The translations under genes and the position numbers were made by a program. The notes under the pieces are model-generated. The model searched no databases. It was not told the DNA's origin and saw only the letters and a list, made by a program, of their open reading frames with translations. Of a stretch of 64,000 nt of DNA, positions 35,107-47,200 are shown piece after piece. This DNA comes from Spisula solida (lineage: Eukaryota > Mollusca > Bivalvia > Venerida > Mactridae). Numbering within the stretch: position 1 is the first letter of the stretch; each line of letters begins with the position of its first letter. The stretch covers positions 8,814,001 through 8,878,000 of the forward strand of contig OX365955.1 in NCBI GenBank assembly GCA_947247005.1. Direction: 5' to 3'.

Positions 35107-38100
35107 CTAAACATTCACAAACCACTCCATTGCGGCTTTGGAATGAGTGTGACCGCTATGTGTACTAGTATGTTTCCATCTAGCTGACGTAGTATGCTCA
35201 CCAACTATCCATCTAGACATATCCACCTTTCCGGTTGTAGTTGATATAGTGAACCACCAGTAAGGCTCAGAATGAAACATCTTCTCTGTCGCAGTACCTG
35301 GAGTATTCAGTAAACCTACAGAGCGCACATGCGTTGCTGCAACTTCTGTGTTGTTCTTGATTGCGAGGTTATCTGCCTCATGTACTGACACTGTGTCGGG
35401 GCCAAGTAATCTCAACGTGTAGCGAACTCTTGCACCAATTTTGATGCCGGTTATTAAGTCGGCTTTCGACCCCGATTGAACTTTACCATTTCTGTCGTTG
35501 ACTAACACCTTGTTCCATCGTCGTGTGTCGATATACCAAGCCACAGCCCGCCTACCCTCAGCACGATCTTGCTCATCATATTCCCCTACTTTGACTCTGA
35601 GAGTTGTTTCCTTTCCCGTTGTAGTAAGGATACGCCAGTCCCATTGTGCCGTTGAATCAAACTCAGTAATGTCCGCAGTGTTTTTCTTTACCATACGTAT
35701 TATTACAGCGTTTACATGTCCTCCGCGAATCTTTACTTCATCCGGTTCAACGTTAACTGTATCTCCGTAAACAAGTTTCACACGATGACCGTCCAAAAGA
35801 GACAGACGTAAATATTCAAGCGATCCTTCTGATGGATTCCCTTTAGCATCGTGGCTATAAGCCAACTGCCAACAAGAGTCAGTATACCTAGAAATATAAT
35901 AATATCATCCAATAAGCCAAAGCTCTAAAATGGACAACTCAAGGAAAGAGGAAAAGAGGATGACAAGACAGTCTGAGCGGAGAGTATTGGAGCAAGAAAT
36001 AACTATCAAGGACTAAATCTGGAACACATAACAACAGATAGCAAGGGGCAGAGTGAGGTGGAGAGGAATTGCCTGTGGTCTATGCTTCACGGGGAGTAAC
36101 ACAAAGGCTCAAGGCAGGCAAGTCAATAAGGACATCTTCGGTTCACCCCTTAGCCTTCCATTCTAATAGTTTAGTTTTAGTTTATTTTCAAATACAATAG
36201 ACATATACAATCCACGAGTACACAAGTATACAATACCATCTATATGTGAGTGGTCAGATATATTTATTTATATATACATATGTACATATTATCATCATAA
36301 ATATTCTAACTAATACTTCCATTTACAATTCTAATTTAAATAAAATGAAAACATTTTGGTGTAACGATAATTCACTTTCAAAATATTACTTATTTTAACA
36401 CATCGTTAATACAGTATAAATACATACACAGTTTAAGATTTTGTTTACATTTAAACATACTGCATTGATAGCTTAAATAATAAAGATAAAGCTTCGTTTC
36501 ACTACAGTGTAACATACGCCAAAAATACAAAAAGATGCGTACAATCAGTATCCTTAAAACGTATAAGTCGTAACAGAGTGTAAACAGTATGTAAAATATG
36601 ACCAGCCACAGATGAAAATAGCAACAGGTCTTTGAGTAATCTTCAAAGATTACATCAATGCATTCTATGAAGTGTAAACATTAATTTTGTAGTTGTTCAT
36701 GTACTAGTAAAAACATGTTAATTCAAATTATGGAATAACTGTAAGCCTGACGCTACTTGTACATTTCTTCAAGATTTGTTAAACAAATCTAATCTTTTAT
36801 TTGGTCTGGGGGGACGGTGGTGTGACATTGAACGACCCCGAAAGCTCACATTGAGCTACAAATAAACAGTAGCAAAATGCACTACAGATGATTTCTAAAC
36901 AAATTCAGTCCCGATTAATTGACTGTACATAAAATATATTGGTCACTTATAAACACGTCGTAAACACGTATGTGGGTTGTCCCATGATATAGTATGTTAT
37001 ATTCACGAAAATCAGACTGTACAACTAAACATTATTTCAAATTTGTGCGACTTTCTGGACATCCCTCGTATAAATCTTACCAAGTCATATGTCGTGTCTC
37101 CCTGGTGTCACCTCGAGCAGTGTGTTCTCCAATGGACCAACGTGACATATGTAAGTTGGCATTACTGGCCCAGTTTGTGAACCACCAATAAGCATTGGGC
37201 TGATACTCGATGTTCGGTGAACTCTCTTTCTGACTGACATGGAACAATGACTGACCAACAACCAAGTCTTCGTTTGTTGAAATCTGTGTAGACGATATAA
37301 TAAGAGTATAATTTTATAAACTATACTGTTCATGTACATGTGCATTGTATATAATATTATAATTTGTATTTCAAATGTATATCAAAGGCGCCAAATTTCA
37401 TGTTTGTGTTCGCCTGTAATAGATTATATAATTGTCAAACCAACTACTAATAGTATAAGTATAGGTCAACTGTTGTGTTTGCTCAGCAGTTAAGGCAATA
37501 CACATTAGCAACAATTTGTTTACCAACGTTACTAAAGAAACTTTATCAACATTTATGTGACAAAGCCGCAGTGCTGGTGCATCTTGTAAAAGAAAACAAC
37601 GAGTCAAACTATTCCGGTCAGTTTTGGTTTGGGTCATACTTGCAAGAGTGATAAACTTTTTTGTTCGTTTTTGAATACCGGTACACATGTTAATGATATA
37701 AAAAGTTCCATTCGCCGAACACAAAAAATGCAATAAAACACAAAGGATACATGTACAACATACCTCCAAGCTGTCCATAGGAGCAGCATATCCTGCAGAT
37801 TCAGACACGATACGTACATCACTTCCACCTCTCACATCCGATACCAGATCAACTAGACTACCAGATACTACAGTACCACCGCTGGTATGTCTCAGCTGTG
37901 TATTGCCCATGGATCTGTTTACATAAATAACAACAGGTGAATCGTTTCATTGTTTTAGTCTGTCGAATATGGGAACATGACGTGCGTGTTATTATAAAAA
38001 TATGGAGCTTTTGTGTACCAGTTTTAAGTATTGTTCAGGCTGGTATGATGACTGAGAGGTCCGGTTAGATAATGAGACATGGTCTACAAGAACTGTGAAC

Positions 38101-39627
38101 AAGAAATTGGCAGTTTATTTATGTTCAATTCAAACTCATTAACTAAATGACAGTACCAGAGCCGAGAAGTTTCCTTATGTTGGACGTATTTTTGGTAGTG
38201 AGTCACTAATTAATTTTACCAATGGCGCACAGCATACAGTATTCAGCAGATTACATAAGGACAACCTACGTGTATTTATATTTTGTACAAATCTAATCGT
38301 TCCAAATAACACTTACCCTAGCCTATTATACCGGATGCTACATCTTTTAAAACGTTTAGATTTTTTATTCAGTTTACAATGTGTGTCATAGTTATTCAGA
38401 CTTCTCGAGATTAAAGGAGTCGAGTTATTCCTTTGTCAACCAAGACAATTACGTGTATCATTTTTTAAAGAATTGCATTAACAACATATTTTACAGTAAT
38501 GTTTGTAAATACATGTAACTCACCTAACGAACCATTTGACGTCGTGGTAGTGTTCTTGGTAGATAGTTGGGGATTTATGCGTTCCAACGTAATAACGGGC
38601 CATATCTACATGTCCTGTTGAACATACGTTAATAAACCACCAAAATGCCTTGTCTCGGAACTTGTCATAGCTAGCTTTGCTGATATAAAACAACGCTTGG
38701 ACGCATACATTGTCTCCAATCGTGTGGGCATTTTGTACACTGGTAAGAATACCGCTTGATGGCTGTAGGATGCGGATTTCAGCCCCGGTCATAACTGCAT
38801 CTATAAGATCGGTTTTACTTCCCTGTATTACTTTGCCATCTTTGCTTGTGGTAGCCGCTAGTCTCCACATGTCGTAACATGAACCTTAGACAAAAACATT
38901 TCAAAGTTGTTCAGTAGGCAATAAAATAAAAAAGATAGAAACACCCAACAGAAGCAGTAAAACTCCGTTATTTCGAGAAGAGATTGGGACAGGTAAAATG
39001 CTCGAGATAAACCGAGTGCTCGTAATAACCAAAGTCTCATTGTATTGATTTGCTCGACATAAGCCGGGTGTTCGTATTATCGATGTTCGTTAAAACGAGG
39101 TTTTACTGTACATGTATAGATGCCTGTTTGAAAGAAAAGAAGCAGCCTGATGATGGAATCATTTGAAAAGAACCAGTTACACAATACAAATGTATACATG
39201 CACACAGTTCAACAAAAAGGTACAGAGACACAACTATTTTTTGTATTTATTTAACTAAGGTTATCTTCTCACGAACGAGGAATGTTCTTACCCGGAAATG
39301 AAACAACTTTTTCCTCGTTCGTGAGAAGATAACCCTACATAACGCGATGAGATCACCCTAAAGCAAAAAGATGTTGGCTCAGTAAGGACATGATATTTAC
39401 ATTATCGAATCAATTAAGGCCATCTTAATTGTTTTGAAATCATGCCAATATTTGCAAAGATTTGTTAAGAAAGTCTTAAAAACTTACATTAAGAACCAAA
39501 AAACATTAAGTACCAGTGCGCGTTTTTATTCAGACGAACGAGTAAAGCACTTACACGATTCTTTGGATCTTTCTGATTCCGAAATAATTATAAAGAAAAC
39601 AAACACACATACAACTAATTTCCACAT
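35107..39627 (-). CDS. Gene A: secreted four-repeat WWF-module protein
   Basis: Five exons on the minus strand: 39555-39627, 38524-38884, 37764-37914, 37081-37283 and 35107-35887. Total is 1569 nt, exactly 523 codons including stop. All introns are GT-AG, phases 1, 2, 0, 2. Exon 1 is a signal peptide (MWKLVVCVFVFFIIIS). Exon 2 is module 1, exons 3+4 module 2, exon 5 modules 3 and 4. Shared landmarks: GSKxDLI-x-A-V/I, G-A-x-I/V-R, then WWF (module 3 has WDW), then M-x-R-W/Y-x-V-G-x-H, then KWF/EWF/AWY. No known family recognised; no obvious catalytic motif. Probably extracellular, perhaps a matrix, recognition or structural protein. Gene B is its inverted paralogue: exon 4 products match at 62 of 68 residues, while introns look unrelated. 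A 145-bp repeat element starts about 60 bp upstream of the ATG. Confidence 0.85.
38955..39108. mobile_element. Small CAGTAAAAC-ended MITE in gene A intron 1
   Basis: Inverted ends CAGTAAAACTCCGTTATTTC and the complement of CAGTAAAACCTCGTTTTAAC, 154 bp. The end sequence resembles pogo/Tigger-type TIRs. Confidence 0.7.
39259..39334. repeat. 24-bp perfect inverted repeat
   Basis: GGTTATCTTCTCACGAACGA plus GGAA pairs exactly with 39311-39334 around a 28-nt loop, in gene A intron 1. Confidence 0.9.
39555..39627 (-). CDS. Gene A exon 1 (signal peptide)
   Basis: 73 nt from an ATG in context AACAATGTGG to donor CGT|GTAAGT, phase 1. It aligns without gaps to gene B exon 1 (also 73 nt, 15 of 24 residues identical), which fixes the start codon of both genes. 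The next exon completes a Cys codon (T|GT) and gives Cys-Ser-Cys in both proteins. Confidence 0.85.
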
Positions 39628-39689
39628 TGTTGTAATCCACTGGCGGTCTTGTACCTCTATTGTGTAATTCCCTCCCACAGGTATGTCAA

Positions 39690-40667
39690 ACAAGAAGACA
39701 CAAAGGGCCCTATGTCGCTCACCTGTCGTAGTAGTGCATCCGAGCCCTGTGGTTTGACCTAGTGACATAGTTCTTGGCCCCAGATGACCCAATATCTTGA
39801 TTGACCTCGATTTTGTTGAGATGATCATTGTGACCAAGGTTCGTACAGTTTAGCCTAAAATAGCGACCTTTAGTGACTACATAAGGTTTTCCTATAAATT
39901 GACCTTGTGACCTAGTTTATTACCCCATATGACCCTTTATCATACTTGACCTAGATCTTGGTAAGATCATTGTTGTGACCGAGTTTCATATAAATTAGTT
40001 AAAAATTGTGACCTCTAGTGACTACACAAGGTTTTGGTAACCTAGTTTTTACCCCGAATGACCCGATATCGATATTGACCTAGATGTTGTTGAGATGATC
40101 ACTGTAAACAAGTTTCATTAAGATTAGGTCAAAATTGTAACCTCTAATGTCTACAAAATATGTTTCTATAATTTGACCTTGTGACCTAGTTTTTGAACCT
40201 AAATTATCCAATATCAAAGCTGACCAAGATTTTGTTGAGATGATCATTGTGATTAAGTTTTATAAAGATTAGGCCAACAGTGTGACCTCTATTGACTACA
40301 CAAGGTTTTCCTATGATTTGACCTTGTGACCTAGTTTTTGACCCCAAATCTCCCAACATCGAACCTGACCTAGATTTTGTTCAGATGATCATTGCCACCA
40401 AGCTTCATAAATATTAGGTAAAAATTGTAACCTCTAGTGACTACACAAGATGTTTCTATGATTTGACCTGTTGACATACTTTTTGACCCTAGGTGACACA
40501 ATATCAAACTTGGCATAGATTTTGTTGAGATGGTCATTGTCACCAAGTTTCATAAAGATTAGGCCAAAATTGTGACCTCTAGTGTCTACATAAGCAAATT
40601 GTTGACGGACGGGCGAAGAGTGATCACAAAAGCTCACTCTGTCACTTTGTGACAGGTGAGCTAAAAA
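39690..40667. repeat. 145-bp tandem repeat element (GACCTAGTTTTTGACC)
   Basis: Six units with landmark CCTAG/CATAG at 39766, 39911, 40041, 40185, 40330 and 40475 (period 144-145, one short unit of 130). Outer ends carry inverted GCTCACCTGTC / GACAGGTGAGC (about 39717 and 40650). This repeat type is widespread in bivalve genomes (established knowledge, from memory). Confidence 0.9.
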
Positions 40668-41424
40668 AAGTTAAAAATGTGCCTGCATCTCTATGCGCGT
40701 TCGCGTTATGTTGGTTTCTGCTCTTGATGTAGCACTGCTAAAACACGCAGACCTTACGATATCACTCAACTTGTAAACTTATTGTTACTGTACAATTGCC
40801 AGCTGTTCTCTATTACATGCTTCCAGTAAGTGATTAATAGAGGATAATTACATGTATATTTTGATTCATTGACATGGGCCGCCAAAATTGATACACACAG
40901 GGCTCTATCCTGGGCTGTTATTTCCATTTGTGTCCAGGGTAGTCCAATCGTTGTCATGTTCGGCGCAAAATGGTTCTTGATCAGTCCCGTTTTCTTTTGC
41001 CTTGTGTGTTCCACCTCAGTGCCTGTCTGGTGATGTTGGTTGGTGGCTTGCGTTAGGTGAATCCTACCCGGCTCAACATTTTGTCCTGTTGTTTGTATAA
41101 TAAAATAAAGCGCAGAACGAAACAATGTATATACATTTGTCACTTTAGGACCACCCCTGGGGCATTTCTTGGAATTATACTCAAAACTAATTTAGCGGCT
41201 AAGAATGCGATGTTTTATCATAACACTTACGGTAATCTTAAACGTACGCTCAAGTTCGAATTCTGTAGATAAAGGGTGTAGGATATCATCAACAGAAGCA
41301 TTATTATGATTGCAGATCCCTTAAACATAATTTGTAGAGTCTAGTTGTTAAAGAATTGCCAATAATTTATTTTTGTGTAAGTTCAAGATTTTCGTAAGTG
41401 CTTTGATAAAAAACAGTACCGATG
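40668..41424. other. Intergenic between genes A and B
   Basis: No supported gene. Confidence 0.4.
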
Positions 41425-42285
41425 TGAACATAACAAAATAGAATAGAATAAAACAAAATAAAATAGAACAGAACAAAGTAGAATAGAACAAAATAGAATA
41501 TAATAGAATAGAACAAAATAGAATAGAACAAACTAGAATAGAACAAAATAGAATAGAATACTGAATATAATAGAACAAAATAGAATATAACATAACAAAA
41601 TATAATAGAATAGAACAAAATAGAATAGAATAGAATACGGAATAGAATAGAACAAACTAGAATAGAATAGAATACGGAATAGAATAGAACAAAATAGAAA
41701 AGAATACGGAATATAATAGAACAAAATAGAATATAACATAACAAAATAGAACAGAATAGAACAAAATAAAATAGAACAGAACAAAATAGAATAGAATAGA
41801 ATAGAATACGGAATAGAATAGAACAAAATAGAATAGAATAGAATACGGAATAGAATAGAACAAAATAGAATATAACATAACAAAATATAATAGAATAGAA
41901 CAAAATAGAATAGAATACGGAATAGAATAGAACAACATAGAATAGAATAGAATACGGAATATAATAGAACAAAATATAATAGAATAGAACAAACTAAAAT
42001 AGAATAGAATACGGAATAGAATAGAACAAAATAGAATAGAATAGAATACGGAATATAATAGAATAGAATAGAACAAAATAGAATAGAATACGGAATATAA
42101 TAGAACAAAATAGAATAGAATAGAACAAAATAAAATAGAACAGAACAAAATAGAATACGGAATAGAACAGAACAAAATAGAATACGGAATATAACAGAAC
42201 AAAATAGAATAGAAAACGGAATAGAACAGAGCAAAATAGAATAGATTAAAATAGAATAGAATAGAAAACGTAATAGAACAGAAAT
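41425..42285. repeat. TAGAA-type satellite
   Basis: About 860 bp of (A)AATAGAATAGAACA-like units with periodic GAATACGGAATA interruptions. Long minus-strand frames rich in Phe/Tyr/Ser/Leu are a by-product of the repeat. Confidence 0.97.
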
Positions 42286-43426
42286 GTTTGTTTCAGTCTT
42301 GTACATGAACATAGTATACATTATGTCGAGGGTAAACCATCTAATGATGTGTTTAGTTTATGTTAATACACTGTGAAACTTCTCCTGAGAGAACCTTCAT
42401 ATAGCAACAACCTCTCTTGAGCAACATGCTATCTTTACAGAAATTACCATGATTGACTATAACTTTTAGCTCTCCAAAGCAACAACCTCAGTACAACAAC
42501 TAAACTAAAATGTTTCCCATAGGGTGTTACTCTAGAGGGGTTGTACTGCATCTACATTGCTATAATTTGTATAAGACAAAGTTCTGAGTTAAGTGAGCAT
42601 AATAGCATATTATCAACACAAATCGCGGTGTCGTGATGTCACAGTGTATAAACGAGTCAACTTCCGGTTATCGCAATAAGGCATACACGTTGAATAGTAT
42701 TGTATTCCAATAAGTCGTACAGTAATAGGAAATCACAGATGTTTTTGCTCGCAATAAGTCATACAAGTTGAATTGTATAATATCTCAATAAGTCATACAG
42801 TGGTTTGGTTTATACGCTGAGGAAGTTGTTATTCCGATTGAAAACAACATACTGACTCAATTCTTATCTTTTTACAAAATGTGCACGTTGTATAAATAAA
42901 CGTGACAGCGCAATTGTGAAATTGAATATAAAGTTTGCTAGTTATCTTCTTTGTCGAAACTTTGTAAACATAACACCGTACGTCCGGTTTGTTCTTGCCT
43001 TCTATTGGTGAATAATTTTCTTACGTCATGTATGTGATAATTGTACATGAATCTATTTTGTTGTTGATAAGCAAAGTATAGCGTGCGTTCTTCCGTGACC
43101 AAACACGCAACATTGTGATGTTTTCTGTTACTTTATATATATATAAAGCTAGCAACGTACTCAGTAACTGTGATTTAGTAAATGTGGTTTTTAAGTGTTT
43201 GTGCAGGAACAGGCTGTCACTATCATTAGATAAATATCAAAACACATTAGTTTTATTACTCAACTTAATATCACAAAAAAACATCGATACTTGTTTTTTT
43301 AAAAGTTTTGCCTCCAGATTTGTTCAGGCATTCAACCAATTGGTATTAAGAGACGTTTATCTGTGTGTTGCGGATCCGGTCTGACACCAAACAAGTTAGA
43401 AACATCATTCTGTAAGCTGCATTGTA
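42286..43426. other. Intergenic between genes A and B
   Basis: No supported gene. At 42380-42550 are CAACAACCTCTCTTGAGCAACA-like motifs that faintly resemble the window's first minisatellite. Confidence 0.4.
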
Positions 43427-43639
43427 TAGTTCGCCGGGGATAACTCTAGCCTTGTCAATAAACAAACAAAGCAAATTGTTAACACTGCACGGTCGACTGG
43501 CCCCAGTTATCCGTGTAAATTTAAAGAGTATATCATCAAAAGTGTATATGCACAAGATTGAACAAAAATGAATATCGAAAATGTATTTAATTTTAATTTC
43601 TATTTGTAAACAAAGGCTAGTGTTATCTCCGGCGAACTA
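43427..43639. mobile_element. TAGTTCGCCGG MITE, compact copy
   Basis: 213 bp with ends TAGTTCGCCGGGGATAACTC and the complement of TAGTTCGCCGGAGATAAC, each next to TA. Matches the right half of 17348-18245. Confidence 0.85.
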
Positions 43640-43720
43640 TATATACATTTCGCAGGTTTAATGTACCGCGAACGTCACAGTTCTGTAGTTTTAAAGTACA
43701 ATAAACCAAATATATAAGCT

Positions 43721-43966
43721 CAGAGAATTTGACATGATCCTGACCTTTATGCATGAATATATTACAAGGTTCTTGTGTTGAATATATAGCTTTCCGCGAG
43801 CAAATCGTGAAATATCGGTCCTTTAGATTAGTGTTGGTATTATACCTCGAGCGTCTTCGTGATACTTCCCGATTATGAAAACATACAACCGGGATTATAA
43901 AAATAGACACTATATCAGCTGTTAAATTATGCTAATTAAAGTTCGAGAGTCGTGTCAAATTCTCTG
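43721..43966. mobile_element. MITE-like dispersed element, copy 2
   Basis: Inverted ends CAGAGAATTTGACATGA and the complement of CAGAGAATTTGACACGA. The body is the reverse complement of 5426-5676. Confidence 0.8.
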
Positions 43967-44048
43967 GACTATATATATTTGATAATTTTACGCACGATTG
44001 TATTTTGTTACCATCGACGCTTGCCTTAATATATCTTACATATACCGG

Positions 44049-44056
44049 TTTATAAA
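44049..44056 (+). promoter_or_regulatory. Candidate TATA-like box upstream of gene B
   Basis: TTTATAAA about 75 bp upstream of the gene B start codon, in an otherwise short 5' flank. Weak, position-based. Confidence 0.3.
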
Positions 44057-44128
44057 CTGAAGCAATTTGAAACATTCTTATTTTCGTACATATATTCTAC
44101 CAGACGGACGAGCTAGAGGATTACAGCA

Positions 44129-44201
44129 ATGTGGAAATCTGTTCTCTGTTCGTTTGTTTTCGTTATAACAATTTCTGGATCGGCAAGTTCCACAGAATCA
44201 T
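44129..44201 (+). CDS. Gene B exon 1 (signal peptide)
   Basis: ATG in context GCAATGTGG; 73 nt to donor CAT|GTGAGT, phase 1. The hydrophobic core is VLCSFVFVITIS, with small residues (GSAS) at a plausible cleavage site. Joined to 47011 it gives Cys-Ser-Cys-Asn-Asp-Leu-Trp. Confidence 0.85.
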
Positions 44202-47200
44202 GTGAGTTTTTTATTTTCACTTTTTTTTAAATATTGTCTTTGCCATGATTTATCATGTCTTCGTAAATGGCCAAAAGCAAATGTTTTGCCGATTGATAAT
44301 AAACTGTAACTGTAATTGTAGTTTTTGTAGTCTTTTCTCATTTCTTCTTACTTCACTATCAAATTCGTAAATTAGGAAAATCCACAATGGGACTAGTAAC
44401 TCTGTCAGGCCGTCCGTACACACCCAATACTAGAAATACTTATACGGGTAGCCACTTTTTTATGGACAAACCAGTGGAAAAAAGTTCAATTGTAAGTAGA
44501 CTTTTCTTTTACGTGGCTAAAATGTTATTTTATGTGGCTGCAATTAACCACATAACTATCATTATTCTGTAAAGTAGCCACATTAATACCGTCCGTCCGT
44601 CAATCTAGCCGTCCGTCCGTCTGGCTCTATTGCGCACATCTCCTCCTACACTTCTCTATGAATCTTGACGAATCTTTCACGTAAGTGCAGCTGGGTTTTG
44701 ACCATCAGGTTTGACGGAGTTATGACTCTTTGTTGATTTTGTATTCGTTTGTGCATTTATTATAACTATTCAACGTACCTCTATACGAGTTTAGACCAAA
44801 CTTTTTTCATGAGTACTGTTATAAAGTGCCCTAGTGCATATTGTCGGGTTTCTTTATCTGGCCCTTTATACTTATGGCCCTTTGTAGAACTTGTACACAT
44901 ATATTTTTTCTATGCGTAATTACCTCTATATATATCAAGGAATTTTGACACAGAATTACTGTTATGAGGTACCCGAGTGGATTTTGTCAGGCTTTTGTGT
45001 TTCGACCATTTTTTGATAGAGTTACGGTCCTTTGTGGATTTTGAACATATAAACCCGTCTGTGTTCGGAAAGTATAGGGACAAGTGTCGTAATATATTTT
45101 ATTTATACTTTCCGAACACCCCTCGTACATTTTCATCAGACTATCACAGTACGGTTATGAGGTGAATATTGTCAGGCAATGTGTTTCGACCACAGGTGCA
45201 AGACAGAAAATCAAATTTGGCTATACATGTATAATGCATATTAAGTCGTTTATAGATCAGAATTTATGTGGTTTCGACTATATTTAGCAGAATTATGACA
45301 TTTGTAGATTTGATACAAACATCCTGTAAGATACGGAGTAAACATCATTTGCGTGTGACTCCTCCTAAATTCCTCACGGGATTTTGACCAAGCTTTCAGT
45401 CATAAGTACTGTCATGAGCATAGGCACATAGTTTCAAACTAGCTGAGTCTAAATTATCTGAGTTTACTTAACGGATATGGCGCTTCGACCTCTGGTATCC
45501 AGTTTTTCTACAATTGTCACTGCAAACACGGATACCAGTTTCTGTGACGTCATATCCGTTGCGGCTAAACATGGCCGAGATGCACAACATTCTCTCTTTA
45601 TAGGGTACACTCAGATGCTTTTGACTCAGATAATTTGAAACCATGACCATGGGGTACATCAGGGCATACGGTATTACACTTAACAGGCCTGTTGATTTTG
45701 ATAATGTTTTTCATCTTTGTTTAAATTAGGGCCTAATACGTAGAAAAAGAGAAAACATTTACTGGTTTCAACTCGTACATTTCTAAATCGCCCTTAGACC
45801 AACTTTCTAACGCACTTTTAATGAAGTACATGTACATACAGTACCGTAAAGCTCGGTGATAGTGAACTTGTACATTATTATTGGATGGTGATATTGCGTT
45901 AACACACACCAAATTGTCATGGTTTAATGCCCACACTTCAATCATGTAGAAATAATGATATAAAGTGAAGATAATGCTGCACCTTTTGTCAGTGGTTTAC
46001 TTTCATCACGTATTAGTTTATGTAGTTTATGAAAACTGATGTGCACATGGCCCATGAAATTGAACAAAAATCACAATAAAATCACGTTTACTGAGACAGG
46101 ATGTCTAGTCGATAATTTAATTTGAAATTCATATAGCAACATTTTATACTCTAGAGTAGATCTACTTGAGTACTCGTTCGGGAGCGGAAAATAAAATCAC
46201 TCGTGCTACGCATCCGAAATCCTGTCTGTGTTTTATTCACCGACAAAATACAAGAACAGATTTTTATTTTTTAAATTTATTTTTGTTTCTCCGGCTTTAT
46301 TTGACTGACTGAAGCGGCATGCCGTCGCTGTGGTATGTCGTGTTTGACTGACTAAATGGCATGTCGTCGCTGTGGTATGTCGTGTTTGACTGACTGAAGC
46401 GGCATGCCGTCGCTGTGGGATGTCGTGTTTGACTGACTGAAGCGGCATACCGTCAATGTGGAATGTCGTGTTTGACTGACTGAAGCGGCATGTCGTCGCT
46501 GTGGGATGTCGTGTTTGACTGACTGAAGCGGCATGTCGTCGCTGTGGGATGTCGTGTTTGACTGACTGAAGCGGCATGCCGTCGCTGTGGGATGTCGTCT
46601 TTTTGTAGCTTTTAAGTATTCCGTGCACTGCTGTTTCTGATTAGTGCTGCCTTCCCTGTCAGAATAGTAGTATCTTTTTGATACCAGTTTTTATCATTAA
46701 AACTTGATTAGATTGTTTATATAGATATCTACCCATCACTCGGTCAGCAGGTTAAAATATAGACTTAATACAAAGTTGTTTCGTTTCATGTGGTCTTTGT
46801 TGGTATGTTTTGTAGCCTATACATCTCTACAACAGTAACTGTCATACAAAAGACGAAATAAAAATGGTACCAGTAATTCCCTTGCCTTGCTAGACGCTCA
46901 GAATAAAAGGGAGTTATACCCTCGTAGCGATGGATAACATCAGAAATGAGGTGTCGAGAGTGATAAAATAAATAAGTATAATCTAGTAACTTTGAAATGT
47001 TTTATCTTAGGTTCATGTAATGACCTGTGGAGACTAGCGGCTACCACAAGCAAAGATGGCAGTGTTATACAGGGAAGTAAAACCGACCTTATAGATGCAG
47101 TAATGACCGGCGCTGAAATACGCATTCTTTTACCAAACAACGAACGGGGTAACTATCTAACCAGTGTACAAAACGCCCATACGATTGGTGACAACGTTTG

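Noticed and set aside
35498..35770. Plus-strand frame over gene A exon 5 (and its mirror at 50259-50543)
   Set aside because: Antisense of the conserved coding exon; retained only because the exon itself is conserved.
41348..42321. Minus-strand open frames of up to 262 codons rich in Phe/Tyr/Leu
   Set aside because: Produced by the TAGAA-type satellite; overlapping frames are equally open.
46233..46628. 131-codon minus-strand repeat frame (MPLQSVKHDIPQRRHAAS)
   Set aside because: By-product of the 44-bp minisatellite in an intron of gene B.
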